This document shows positions 8,256-16,805 of a stretch of DNA of 64,000 nt, one piece after another. Each line of letters opens with the position of its first letter. Positions within the stretch are counted from its first letter, which is position 1. The notes under the pieces were generated by a model, which was not told where the DNA came from, made no database searches, and saw only the letters and a list, made by a program, of their open reading frames with translations. Origin of the DNA: Methylocystis bryophila (lineage in GTDB: Bacteria > Pseudomonadota > Alphaproteobacteria > Rhizobiales > Beijerinckiaceae); NCBI RefSeq assembly GCF_027925445.1, contig NZ_AP027149.1, positions 4,104,501 through 4,168,500 of the forward strand, given 5' to 3'. A program made the translations under genes and the position numbers.

Positions 8256-8729
8256 CTAATGCTGCGTCATACGAGTTTCGATTTTCTCCGCTTCAGGCAA
8301 CGACGCACGCTGTTTCGAAGCATCTCTCAGTTGATCGGCGAGGAAGAGACGCAACACAATGAGCTGGTCAGCTGCGAACTGTCGTGCGCCGATCTCGAGA
8401 TAGCTGCGGAGGTCGTGAACCAGAAGCGCCTGGACCCTGCGGGCATTGCCTCGACACAATCTCAGATAGCCTCGGAGCGTCGAGTGGTGACGCGGTGACG
8501 TGCTGACCCCCAACAGGATCTCCCGACCCGAGAGTCCCGTGAGCTTGCGGCACATCTTGATCCCGACCAGCATGTCGGCGCTGTCCAACAGCATCGACTC
8601 CCGGCCTTCCTCGGGGAACGATGGCTCCCTGCAGTCGTCCGTCTTGTTTGGCGAAGCCACATCGATCGCGGACCACAAGAAGCGCGAAACCGATTGTTTC
8701 GGCTCGAGGGAGAGCACGTTGGTCTTCAA
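8256..8729 (-). CDS. Small helical protein of unknown function
   Basis: 157 residues if translation starts at TTG 8729, which has an AAGGAGGA sequence 8 nt upstream; no ATG with a comparable site exists in frame. I do not recognise the family. The C-terminal two thirds are predicted helical, with the stretch MLVGIKMCRKLTGLSGREIL, a HHSTLRGYLRLCRGNARRV segment and a hydrophobic/charged helix QLIVLRLFLADQLRDASK. There is no signal peptide or membrane segment. It is convergent with the TolC gene, separated by 39 bp. The strong RBS and helix periodicity argue for a real gene; database support is unknown. Confidence 0.5.
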   Translation of the reverse strand: MKTNVLSLEPKQSVSRFLWSAIDVASPNKTDDCREPSFPEEGRESMLLDSADMLVGIKMCRKLTGLSGREILLGVSTSPRHHSTLRGYLRLCRGNARRVQALLVHDLRSYLEIGARQFAADQLIVLRLFLADQLRDASKQRASLPEAEKIETRMTQH

Positions 8730-9159
8730 GGCATGTTCCTCCTTGCAACATTGCGCTTTACCGCGGACGTTACATCGCCCGCGATAGCGTGTTTGCCTGG
8801 GCTCGCCCTGCACGCATGGTCGACGGCCTTACGAGTGGTCCGTCTCACTGCGATCGCCTTCACCGGAATTCAGACTTTGCGAAGATAGCGCGTCGAACCC
8901 GTCGAGATCATTGGCGACTTTTATAACGCGGGGCTCCGCTCCCGATCCGGCCGCATCGGATTCAAACACGGCTTGGCTTCGGACTTTTTGGAACCCGCGC
9001 TGAGCGAATTTGGGCCGACTTTCTGCTCTTGAAGAAGGAACTACTTGAAGGAATTGAAATTGTGGAAAGTACCCGCCTCGTTATACGTATTCTGCCGCAT
9101 AACCGTCGTGAGTCTCCGCCCAACTTAACCAGAAGACGACGCAATGGTCGGAGGAGACG
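8730..9159. other. Intergenic region, no gene seen
   Basis: About 430 bp between a minus-strand and a plus-strand gene, so it should hold two divergent promoters. Only short, unconvincing frames are open. I looked for a GGAAC-N16/17-CGTT general-stress (EcfG-type) promoter because otsA lies downstream and found no good match; GGAAA and CGTT near 9062-9084 are too close together. Confidence 0.4.
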
Positions 9160-9477
9160 ATGATCCGCCTGTTCCTACTCGCAGTCATGGGTGCGGTCGC
9201 GCCCGTTCTTATCGTTGGCGCCATTCCGTCTCTGATTGTCTTGATGGCGGCGCCGCCGGCGTTCATCTACATATTCGCCTTTATCGCTTTGACGCCCATG
9301 TGCGGGGCCGTGGTTTGGCGCGTTCTTCCGCCCGTGCGCAACTCAGAGACTTTTGGAGAGCTCATCAATAGGGTGGCCAATGCCGGCGACTGGATTTTCG
9401 TCGCTAGAATGGTGCGCCGGTCGAACCGCGTCACCTCGCTCCCTCGCGCTCCCTCTCTGCCCTCCGACTGGCAATGA
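9160..9477 (+). CDS. Small hydrophobic membrane protein, unknown function
   Basis: 105 residues, start ATG 9160 with GGAGGAG six bases upstream. It begins MIRLFLLAVMGAVAPVLIVG and has two or three hydrophobic stretches (about 4-33 and 35-55), followed by a basic, polar tail (RMVRRSNRVTSLPRAPS). I recognise no family. It lies 230 bp before otsA on the same strand and might share its transcript. The tail is low in complexity and could be non-native, but the RBS and membrane-like N-terminus support translation. Confidence 0.45.
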   Translation: MIRLFLLAVMGAVAPVLIVGAIPSLIVLMAAPPAFIYIFAFIALTPMCGAVVWRVLPPVRNSETFGELINRVANAGDWIFVARMVRRSNRVTSLPRAPSLPSDWQ

Positions 9478-9707
9478 CGCCATCGCTCTTGCATGCTCCT
9501 CGCTCGCCCCGACTCGCCGAGATCGAAAGATCTCGGCAAATCTTCCCGACAGCCGTGGGCGTGGATCGGCAATCCACCTTTGTGCAGTTCGACGAATGTC
9601 GGACCGGCGACCCCATGGAACAAATGCAGCAAATCTCCTCATGCTTGGCGAGAAGAGCCGGGCTCGCATGCCCGTCTCCGGAAAGTTCCTCAGCGAAAGC
9701 AACTGAC

Positions 9708-11183
9708 ATGCAGCGCCTCGTGATTGTGTCAAACCGGGTTCCGCCACCATCCGGCGTTGCTGCTGGAGGGCTCGGAACGTGCATTCTCGACGCCCTTCAA
9801 GATCATGACGCCGTGTGGTTTGGATGGAACGGGGATCTCGTATCAACCGAGAGCGAGATCACCAGCGCATGCGCACGCTACGACAGGTTGACGCAAATTA
9901 CGATGCCGCTGACGGAACGCGACTACCGAGAGCATTATCTTGGCTTTTGCAACGCGGCGCTGTGGCCGGTTCATCATTGCCGGCTTGATCTCGCGCGCTT
10001 TGCGCCAGGGTGCATCGAGGGTTATCGAAGGGTCAATCTCCGCTTCGCCAAAGAGGTGATGTCGCGCTTGCGTCCCGACGATTTGATCTGGGTTCAGGAT
10101 TATCACCTCATTCCCCTAGGCTCGAATTTGAGAGCGCTCGGCGCGCGCAATCGACTGGGGTTCTTCCTGCATATTCCCTTTCCTCCGCCGGAGGTGCTGC
10201 TCGCAGTCCCGGAACACCTTTGGCTCTTGAACGCGCTTTGCTCCTATGACGTGGTCGGCTTCCAAACAAACGCCGATCGACAGAATTTCTTCCGCTTCGC
10301 TTGCGGACACTTGGATGGCGAGCCCATGTCGGGGAACACCTTACGCATTGCCGGGAGGATCGTGACTGCCGTGATCTGTCCGGCTGGGATCGACACGCAC
10401 TCTTTTTCCGAGATGGCGAAGAGCCGGCGCGCGGCGGCTGAAATCGAGAGATTGCGGAGAGTCGGTGAACCCCTGATCAACATTATAGGAGTGGACCGTC
10501 TGGACTATACGAAGGGGCTCCCGGAACGGCTGCGTTCTTTTCGGCGTCTGCTCGAGCTCTACCCCCAGAACCGCAAAGCGACGACCCTGATGCAGATTGC
10601 TCCGCCGTCGCGTGAAGACGTTCAGGCCTATGCGCAAATCCGACAGGAGCTCGAGGGGCTTTGCGGCGAGATCAACGGTCAGCATGGGGACGTCGATTGG
10701 ACCCCTGTGCGTTACATCTGTCGCAATGTGGCCCGCGAGGCGCTCGCGGCGTTATATAGGGGCAGTCAAGTCGGGCTCGTGACGCCGCTGCGCGACGGAA
10801 TGAATCTCGTCGCCAAAGAATATGTCATCGCTCAAGACGAAGAAGATCCCGGGGTCCTCGTGCTCTCACGCTTCGCCGGAGCCGCTGAGGATTTGCGCGA
10901 GGCTCTCATCGTCAATCCATACGACCTGGACGAGGTCGCTCACGCGATACAGCGCGCCATCACAATGCCGCGAGAGGAACGCATCGAACGCCACCAGGCG
11001 CTTGCGGTGCGCGTTCGAGAGCGCGACGCCCACAATTGGATGGCTGAATTCTTATGCGCGCTCGACATCGATCGCGCCCCTGCTCTTAGCTTCGAGCTGG
11101 CTTCCGCACGCCATCGCCGGGCCGCGCGACACGCTTGGATGGCCCCCCGGCCGGCGCCGGCGATTTCAAGCGCCGTCCTTTAA
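9708..11183 (+). CDS. otsA: Trehalose-6-phosphate synthase (GT20)
   Basis: 491 residues from the ATG at 9708 (MQRLVIVSNRVPPPSGVAAG); the frame stays open for another 78 codons upstream but that part has no family resemblance. It joins UDP-glucose and glucose-6-phosphate to make trehalose-6-phosphate for osmotic and desiccation protection. Visible motifs: the N-terminal SNRVPPP/AGGL nucleotide-sugar loop, HIPFPPPEVLLAVP, VGFQTNADRQNF, GVDRLDYTKGLPERLRSF (Lys/Arg phosphate contacts) and VTPLRDGMNLVAKEYV. Length is close to E. coli OtsA (474). No trehalose-phosphatase (otsB) gene is in the window. The FixJ-like gene converges on it with a 25-bp gap. Confidence 0.93.
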   Translation: MQRLVIVSNRVPPPSGVAAGGLGTCILDALQDHDAVWFGWNGDLVSTESEITSACARYDRLTQITMPLTERDYREHYLGFCNAALWPVHHCRLDLARFAPGCIEGYRRVNLRFAKEVMSRLRPDDLIWVQDYHLIPLGSNLRALGARNRLGFFLHIPFPPPEVLLAVPEHLWLLNALCSYDVVGFQTNADRQNFFRFACGHLDGEPMSGNTLRIAGRIVTAVICPAGIDTHSFSEMAKSRRAAAEIERLRRVGEPLINIIGVDRLDYTKGLPERLRSFRRLLELYPQNRKATTLMQIAPPSREDVQAYAQIRQELEGLCGEINGQHGDVDWTPVRYICRNVAREALAALYRGSQVGLVTPLRDGMNLVAKEYVIAQDEEDPGVLVLSRFAGAAEDLREALIVNPYDLDEVAHAIQRAITMPREERIERHQALAVRVRERDAHNWMAEFLCALDIDRAPALSFELASARHRRAARHAWMAPRPAPAISSAVL

Positions 11184-11208
11184 CGCATGAAAGGTTATCG
11201 GTGGGACC

Positions 11209-11829
11209 CTATGCCACTCCGCGCGCGTATTGCGCGGCGACCGACATGCGAACAAGTTCCGCCAGGCTGCCCGCTTTCATCTTATGCATGATGTTGGCGC
11301 GGTGGACCTCAACGGTTCTCGGGCTGATCCCCAATTCATAAGCGATTATCTTATTGGGGCTCCCCTTAAGGAGACAGGCCAGAACCTCGTTTTCTCGATC
11401 GGTCAAGCTCTCCAGTTTCGCCATGACGGCGGCCTCTCCTTTTCGGCTTTCCGTCCCGTCGTTTTGCATCAAGGCTTCGCGCACCGAAGCGAGCAGGGAT
11501 TCGTCGTCGAAAGGCTTCTCGAGGAAATCGATGGCTCCGCGCTTGATCGCTTCCACGGCGAGCGGGACATCCCCATTCGCCGTGAGCACGATGACGGGAA
11601 AAACGAGCCCGAGCTCCCTCAGCTTCGCCAACAGCTCTATGCCGTCCATTCCCGGCATGCACACATCCGTCACGACGCAAGCCGTGTTATCGGAGTCCAC
11701 GCGATCGAGGAATTCGGACGCGGAGTCGTGCGTCTGGACGCAAAGCCCGTTCCTGGCCAGCACGAGCGCAACCGAGTCGCGAATGATGGCGTCATCGTCG
11801 ATAACGTGAATGACATTCGCTTTGCTCAT
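11209..11829 (-). CDS. FixJ/NarL-type two-component response regulator
   Basis: 206 residues from ATG 11829 (MSKANVIHVIDDDAIIRDSV); longer upstream readings would run into the divergent kinase. Receiver 1-120: acidic pair DDD near 11-13, phospho-acceptor in VVTDVCMPGMDG (Asp near 55), Lys in FLEKPFDD. A short linker leads to a LuxR-type HTH (LTDRENEVLACLLKGSPNKIIAYELGISPRTVEVHRANIMHKM), the FixJ arrangement. It is divergently transcribed from the sensor kinase at 11963, its likely partner, with about 130 bp between starts. Targets are unknown. Confidence 0.9.
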   Translation of the reverse strand: MSKANVIHVIDDDAIIRDSVALVLARNGLCVQTHDSASEFLDRVDSDNTACVVTDVCMPGMDGIELLAKLRELGLVFPVIVLTANGDVPLAVEAIKRGAIDFLEKPFDDESLLASVREALMQNDGTESRKGEAAVMAKLESLTDRENEVLACLLKGSPNKIIAYELGISPRTVEVHRANIMHKMKAGSLAELVRMSVAAQYARGVA

Positions 11830-11962
11830 TGGAGCAGCCCTTCTCCTCTCCCTCCTCCGGACCGCGCAAATTAAGGGGCAAGCGATCGCTGTCCCGTCCT
11901 CCGCGCGGCCGTTGCCTGACGCGGCTAGCATTCTATTTAAGGCCTCGTTCGGGGTAGTCCAG

Positions 11963-13498
11963 ATGCGGTTCGAGCGAGCTTCGAGCGAGCGTTCCATGCT
12001 TAGTCCTGCGCAGGCTCCGCCACAATTCGACGAAGAACCTTGGATTGCCCGCTTTTTGATCGGGCTTGGTTCGACGTGGCAGGGGGTCCTGATCGCGGCG
12101 AGCGCAGCAATTCTCTCCGTCAACGTGGCGCTCTTCGCGTGGACGTCGCAGCAGTCGCAATCGCAAGCGAAATTGGCGAGCCATAGCTTAATGGTTGAGA
12201 ACAGGCTCTCGGAGCTGCTGCTGTTCATTCGTACGGCCGAATCTGAACAGAGAGGCGATATTCTCGCGAGTGGCAACAGCGCCTATCGAGCGTGCTATAT
12301 CGCTGCGGTCAATGAAATTCCGCGAAGATTGGCGGAGCTCAACATCATGACCGCTGACAATCTCGGTCAGCAAGCGGAGTTAGCTGAGCTTGAGCGCCTG
12401 ATCAATGACAAGCTCGCAGATTTGGCCAGCAAGCTTCGGCTTCTCGACGAGGGCGATAGGGGTCGCGCGCTCGAGTCATTTGACCGGAACGACAAGGGAC
12501 GCGCCCTAATGGCGACCATCAGGGAGCGGGTCGCGCGCTTGAAAGGCGAGGAGGAGCGGCTTCTCTCGGTGCGATCAGCGGATTCCGCGCGCGCGAGCCA
12601 GCAACTCTTCTTTGTTGGCTTGGGCGACACCCTTCTCATATTCTTCTTGGGTTGGATGGCGATATCCTTTTCGCTTCTCTCGCGTCAGCGTCTCGTCGCG
12701 GCGAATGCCGCGCTCGAGAGCAAGGTGGAGGAGCGGGTCGCCGAACTGCGGGCGGCTCATGACGAGATGCAAAGCTTTGCCTATGTCGTCGGCCACGACT
12801 TGCGCGCGCCGTTGGTCAATATCATGGGCTTTACGGGCGAGCTCCAAACATTGCGAGACTCAATCTTCGATCATCTCGCGCAAGGAGGCGAGACACCAAA
12901 CTCCAAATCGTTTGACGCTCAGGCGGCGGCCGCCGAGTTCGACGAAGCGCTCGGCTTCATCAGGGCGGCGACCGTCAAGATTGACCACTTGATCAACGCC
13001 ATCTTGGCCATCTCCCGAGCCGGCAAGCGCGAGCTGAAGCTGGAGAAAATCGACATGTCGGCGCTGGTAAAAGGAGTTGTGGCCACTCTCGCTCATCAAG
13101 CGCAGGCCGTCGGCGCGAAGATGGAAGTGGGGACCTTGCCGCCCGTCACTTGCGACCGTCTCGCTCTCGAACAGATATTTGCCAATCTTCTCGACAATGC
13201 GTTAAAATACCTGCGGGATGGAGAGCCGGGGCAAATTCAGGTCACCGGATACGCCGCATACGATCGGGTGATTTACGAGGTCCGGGACAATGGTCGCGGA
13301 ATCGCCGAAGCGGATCAAAAACGAATTTTCGACCTATTTCGCCGCGCCGGCGCTCAAGATCAGCGCGGCGAGGGCATTGGGCTGGCGAACGTGCGCGCCT
13401 TGCTCCGGCGCCTCGGCGGAACGATCGGGCTCACGTCGACGCTGGACTGCGGCTCGACCTTCAAAGTGGTGTTGCCTCGCGTCTGCGCCGCTCAATGA
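11963..13498 (+). CDS. Membrane sensor histidine kinase with CHASE3-like sensor
   Basis: About 511 residues from ATG 11963; starts at 11996 or further upstream cannot be excluded because no clear RBS is seen. TM1 at about 39-60, then a helical extracytoplasmic domain of about 155 residues (VENRLSELLLFIRTAESEQRGDILASGN) typical of CHASE3, TM2 near 217-240, a coiled coil (ALESKVEERVAELRAAHDEM), the HisKA H-box FAYVVGHDLRAPLVNIMGF and an HATPase_c domain (N-box NLLDNALKYL; G boxes VRDNGRGIAE and GEGIGLANV). The H-box and following CheY-like gene resemble bacteriophytochrome/Rcp1-type kinases. It is followed at 12 bp by the receiver gene and likely co-transcribed. Confidence 0.88.
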   Translation: MRFERASSERSMLSPAQAPPQFDEEPWIARFLIGLGSTWQGVLIAASAAILSVNVALFAWTSQQSQSQAKLASHSLMVENRLSELLLFIRTAESEQRGDILASGNSAYRACYIAAVNEIPRRLAELNIMTADNLGQQAELAELERLINDKLADLASKLRLLDEGDRGRALESFDRNDKGRALMATIRERVARLKGEEERLLSVRSADSARASQQLFFVGLGDTLLIFFLGWMAISFSLLSRQRLVAANAALESKVEERVAELRAAHDEMQSFAYVVGHDLRAPLVNIMGFTGELQTLRDSIFDHLAQGGETPNSKSFDAQAAAAEFDEALGFIRAATVKIDHLINAILAISRAGKRELKLEKIDMSALVKGVVATLAHQAQAVGAKMEVGTLPPVTCDRLALEQIFANLLDNALKYLRDGEPGQIQVTGYAAYDRVIYEVRDNGRGIAEADQKRIFDLFRRAGAQDQRGEGIGLANVRALLRRLGGTIGLTSTLDCGSTFKVVLPRVCAAQ

Positions 13499-13510
13499 GA
13501 TGAGAAGCCC

Positions 13511-13945
13511 ATGACGCCCGTGACCATCATCATGATCGAGGACGATGAGGGGCATGCGCGCCTCATCGAAAAGAATATTCGCGCCGCGGGGATCACCAAC
13601 GCCATCGTCGCGATCGCCGAGGGCTCGCGCGCTTTGCTCCATCTTTTGGGTCCGGACGGATCGGGTCAGATTAGCGCCGGCCTCGCGCTTCTGATCCTCC
13701 TGGACCTTAATCTGCCGGACATGGACGGAACCGAGGTTCTGCGGCGCCTCAAGGAAAATCCGCATCTGAGGCGAACGCCGGTGGTGATCCTGACCACAAC
13801 GGACGACGATCGGGAGGTCCGACGTTGTTATGACTTGGGCTGCAACGTTTACATTACCAAGCCCGTGGACTATTCCCAATTCGTCACTGCGGTGCGGCAG
13901 CTCGGCCTGTTCTTCTCCGTCATCCAAGTGCCGGAAGCGCCGTGA
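13511..13945 (+). CDS. Single-domain response regulator (Rcp1-like)
   Basis: 144 residues, receiver domain only. IIMIEDDEGHARLIEKNI gives the acidic pocket, LLILLDLNLPDMDG the phospho-Asp, VVILTTTDDDREVRRCYDLG the conserved Thr, and YITKPVDYSQF the Lys-Pro. The extended loop before beta3 and the C-terminal helix are typical of Rcp1-type receivers that serve phytochrome-like kinases. It overlaps the next gene by 4 bp (GTGA at 13942-13945), so the kinase, this receiver and the receiver-kinase are probably one transcript and one phosphorelay. Confidence 0.9.
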   Translation: MTPVTIIMIEDDEGHARLIEKNIRAAGITNAIVAIAEGSRALLHLLGPDGSGQISAGLALLILLDLNLPDMDGTEVLRRLKENPHLRRTPVVILTTTDDDREVRRCYDLGCNVYITKPVDYSQFVTAVRQLGLFFSVIQVPEAP

Positions 13946-15036
13946 CCTCCCCTTTGCACATCCTTTATATCGATGATGATCCAGGCGTGACCCTGCTCGT
14001 GCAGAGGCATTTGGAGCAGAGCGGCTTTCTCGTGGAAGTCGCCAACGACGGCGGGAGCGGCGTGGCGCGCGTGGCCCAAGGAGGTCTCGACGCCGTCGCT
14101 CTCGACCATTTCATGCCACTGCAGAATGGTCTCGCGACCCTCGCGGCGATACGGGCGCTGCCCGACCCCCCGCCGGTCGTTTATGTTACCGGCACCGATG
14201 ATGGGCGCGTGGCGGTGGCTGCGCTGAAGGCGGGCGCCGCCGACTATGTCTTCAAGGATATCGGCGGTGAATTCATGACGCTCTTAGCGACGAGCTTGGA
14301 GCAGGCCGTCGCCAAGCTTCGGCTGCAGAAAGCCAAAAAAGAAATGGAGGCTGAAATCCGCATCGCCCGCGATCGCTTCCAAGCGCTGGCTGCAGAGCGG
14401 GAAATTCTTTTGCGCGAGGTCAATCATCGAGTGGGAAACAGCTTGCAGCTGATTTCTTCTCTGCTGGGTATTCAAGAGGCGGGTTCGGCGACCGAGGAAG
14501 CGAAAACGGCTCTGCGGCAGGCGCGCCAGCGTGTCCTGGCTATCGCTCAGCTTCATAGGCAGCTCTACGCGTCAAACGAAGTCGCCTCCGTGTCTCTCAA
14601 TGATTACTTGGCTACGGTGGTCGACGATTTGCGGCGGTCGTCCAGCGATCGCATCACAATCGCCTTACGCTTGCCCGAAGAGACGATCGACGTCATACCC
14701 GATCACGCCCTCGCCATCGGCATCGCCCTGACGGAACTCGTTCTCAATGCTCTGAAGCACGCCTATCCCTTAGGAGACGGCGAAATCCGAATCGAGCTTC
14801 GCTCGGAGCGCTCGCGATCAATCTCCCTGATTGTCGAAGATGATGGTCTTGGTCGGGATATGTTTGGCGGAATCGCTAAGCCAGGGCTCGGGCAGACGAT
14901 TGTTTCCGCCATGGCCAGCAAGCTCGACGCCGAATGGGGCTATGACAGCGAGTATCCCGGAACGCGAGCGACGCTCCGCATTAAGCGGAGCCCGATGGCG
15001 AAGGAAGCCGGGCCCCAGTCCGCAAGCGCAGCATAG
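13942..15036 (+). CDS. Receiver-HisKA_2 hybrid kinase
   Basis: 364 residues, GTG start overlapping the previous stop. Receiver at 1-120 (ILYIDDDPGVTLLVQRHLEQ; acceptor Asp in VALDHFMPLQNG; Lys in YVFKDIGG), a coiled linker (KAKKEMEAEIRIARDRFQAL), then the HisKA_2/HWE-related H-box LLREVNHRVGNSLQLISSLL with its Arg and Asn, and an HATPase (ELVLNALKHAYP; VEDDGLGRD). Such kinases are soluble and often control the PhyR/EcfG general stress response or light signalling in alphaproteobacteria; no PhyR, NepR or EcfG gene is in this window. It converges on cobT with a 42-bp gap. Confidence 0.88.
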   Translation: MTSPLHILYIDDDPGVTLLVQRHLEQSGFLVEVANDGGSGVARVAQGGLDAVALDHFMPLQNGLATLAAIRALPDPPPVVYVTGTDDGRVAVAALKAGAADYVFKDIGGEFMTLLATSLEQAVAKLRLQKAKKEMEAEIRIARDRFQALAAEREILLREVNHRVGNSLQLISSLLGIQEAGSATEEAKTALRQARQRVLAIAQLHRQLYASNEVASVSLNDYLATVVDDLRRSSSDRITIALRLPEETIDVIPDHALAIGIALTELVLNALKHAYPLGDGEIRIELRSERSRSISLIVEDDGLGRDMFGGIAKPGLGQTIVSAMASKLDAEWGYDSEYPGTRATLRIKRSPMAKEAGPQSASAA

Positions 15037-15078
15037 GCGGGGTTCATCGACTAGTTCGACAGTGACGCGTTTTCCGCC

Positions 15079-16098
15079 TCACCCTGCCCCGCTCACCCCG
15101 GCGCTGGCAAAAGTCGCCATGTCGCGATGGCAGGCAAGCGCCGCTTTGATCACCCCGACGGCGAGCGCGGCGCCCGAGCCTTCGCCGAGGCGCATGCCGA
15201 GGTCGAGCAGCGGCTTCTTGCCGAGCCGCCTCAGAACTTCGGCATGCGCGCCCTCGGCCGAAACATGGCCGGCGAGGCAATGGGCGATCGCGTCCTCGTT
15301 TAGCGCATGCAGCAGGGCGGCGGCCGCGCAGGCGACATAGCCGTCGAGCACGACGGGGACCCTGGCGCGTCTGGCGGCGAGGATCGCCCCCATGAGGCCG
15401 GCGATCTCGCGGCCGCCGAGGCGCCGCAGGATTTCAAGCGGGTCGGAAAGGTGCGGCCCATGCAGCGCGAGCGCCGCATCAATCGCCGCTGTCTTGCGAG
15501 CAAGCCCCGTATCGTCGACGCCGGTTCCGCGTCCCGTCCAAAGCGACGCCGGGCCCCCATAAAGCGCTGCATAAATCGCAGCAGCCGCTGTCGTGTTGCC
15601 AATTCCCATCTCACCCGGGGCAAGCAAATCGACGCCGTCGTCGATCGCCTCCATCCCATAAGCGAGAGTCGCGGCGGCTTCGGCCTCGGTCATCGCCGGT
15701 TCTACGGTGAAGTCCCGCGTGGGATGCTCCAATGCGAGCTCGAAAACTTTCAGGCCGAGGCCAAAGCTCTTGCAGAGCTGATTGATCGCCGCGCCGCCGT
15801 TGGTGAAGTTCTCGAGCATCTGCCGCGTCACCTCGGGCGGGAAGGCCGAGACGCCCTGCGCGACGACGCCGTGATTGCCAGCGAAGACGGCGACAAGCGG
15901 GCGATTGATCTCCGGCTTCCCTTTTCCCTGCCAGGCGGCGAGAAATTCGACGATCTCCTCGAGGCGCCCCAGCGAGCCAGGCGGCTTCGTCAGTTGGGCG
16001 TCGCGCTCGCGCACCGCAGCCGCCGCCTCATGCGAGGGCGCCGGCAAGCCGGCAAGCAGCATGCGGATTTCTTCAAACGGAGATATTTTGGAAGGCAT
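15079..16098 (-). CDS. cobT: Nicotinate-nucleotide:dimethylbenzimidazole phosphoribosyltransferase
   Basis: 339 residues, the family's usual length (called CobU in some alphaproteobacteria). It makes alpha-ribazole phosphate, the lower nucleotide loop of cobalamin. Seen: TKPPGSLGRLEEIVEFLAAWQ near the N-terminus, AVFAGNHGVVAQGVSAFP, the nucleotide-binding MGIGNTTAAAAIYAAL, GRGTGVDDTGLARK, VVLDGYVACAAA and the C-terminal region around SAEGAHAEVL that carries the catalytic Glu. No other cobalamin gene is adjacent and no B12 riboswitch is visible before it. A B12-binding radical SAM enzyme elsewhere in the window is a possible cofactor user. Confidence 0.93.
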   Translation of the reverse strand: MPSKISPFEEIRMLLAGLPAPSHEAAAAVRERDAQLTKPPGSLGRLEEIVEFLAAWQGKGKPEINRPLVAVFAGNHGVVAQGVSAFPPEVTRQMLENFTNGGAAINQLCKSFGLGLKVFELALEHPTRDFTVEPAMTEAEAAATLAYGMEAIDDGVDLLAPGEMGIGNTTAAAAIYAALYGGPASLWTGRGTGVDDTGLARKTAAIDAALALHGPHLSDPLEILRRLGGREIAGLMGAILAARRARVPVVLDGYVACAAAALLHALNEDAIAHCLAGHVSAEGAHAEVLRRLGKKPLLDLGMRLGEGSGAALAVGVIKAALACHRDMATFASAGVSGAG

Positions 16099-16166
16099 GG
16101 GACCGAAACAATGATCTGAGCTCGCGCCACCGCGGGCGCAATCTCTTCCTCGGGAGGAAGACAGGC

Positions 16167-16688
16167 TCAGCGCACGGGGGCGGAAGCAAAGGCGAAGGCG
16201 ACTCGGGTCAGCATGTTGCCGCCAAATCGCTCTTCGGCGCGACGGATCGGGGTGCCGCCGAGGCGCCTGTAAAAGCCCAAGGCTTTTTCATTGTCGGCGA
16301 GCGCCCAGACGATCGTCGACAGGCAGCCGTGCTCGGCGAGCTCGCGCCGCGCGGCGTTGAAGAGGTTGCGGCCGAAGCCCAGTCCCTGATGCTCCGGGCG
16401 CAAGTAAAGCTCGAAGATCTCGCCGGCGTAGGGCATGGTCGGCACGCGGTTGCGCCCATAGGTGGCGTATCCCACGATCTCCTTCTCGAGATCGAGCACG
16501 AGCAGCCCTGTGCGCTTGAGGATCGCTGACCGCCACCAGCGCGGCCCGCGTCGGGCGATCATGCGCTCCAGCTCGACGCCCGGGATCACGCCGCGATAGG
16601 CGTCGCGCCAGGAAACGTCGTGCGTCTCGGCGATCGCCTCGGCGTCGCTCGCTCTTGCCGGTCTAATCGAGAAAGCGGTCTTGACCAT
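16167..16688 (-). CDS. GNAT-family N-acetyltransferase
   Basis: 173 residues. It opens FSIRPARASDAEAIAETHDV, typical of GNAT folds, followed by the WRDAYRGVIPG segment, beta strands LLVLDLEKEIVGYATYGRNR, and the acetyl-CoA loop LYLRPEHQGLGFGRNLFNAA (R/Q-x-x-G-x-G/A). A C-terminal element NEKALGFYRRLGGTP is conserved in the family. The substrate is unknown. It lies 68 bp upstream of cobT on the same strand. Confidence 0.88.
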   Translation of the reverse strand: MVKTAFSIRPARASDAEAIAETHDVSWRDAYRGVIPGVELERMIARRGPRWWRSAILKRTGLLVLDLEKEIVGYATYGRNRVPTMPYAGEIFELYLRPEHQGLGFGRNLFNAARRELAEHGCLSTIVWALADNEKALGFYRRLGGTPIRRAEERFGGNMLTRVAFAFASAPVR

Positions 16689-16805
16689 GAGCCAATGTTA
16701 GGTCTGCAAGGACCCTCTAAGCAATAGCTAGAATCGCGTACGAAAGACAAAAAAGCGCTTGCAAATTTCGCAAGACGGTGGAGCGCTGGCGGCCGAGGCG
16801 CCGGT

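Noticed and set aside
9040..9090. EcfG-type promoter before otsA
   Set aside because: GGAAA and CGTT are only about ten bases apart instead of 16-17.
9474..9707. Longer N-terminus for trehalose-6-phosphate synthase
   Set aside because: The 78 extra codons lack family similarity; the SNRV motif belongs within the first ten residues of OtsA.
16099..16166. Cobalamin riboswitch before cobT
   Set aside because: Only 68 bp between genes and no B12-box-like sequence.
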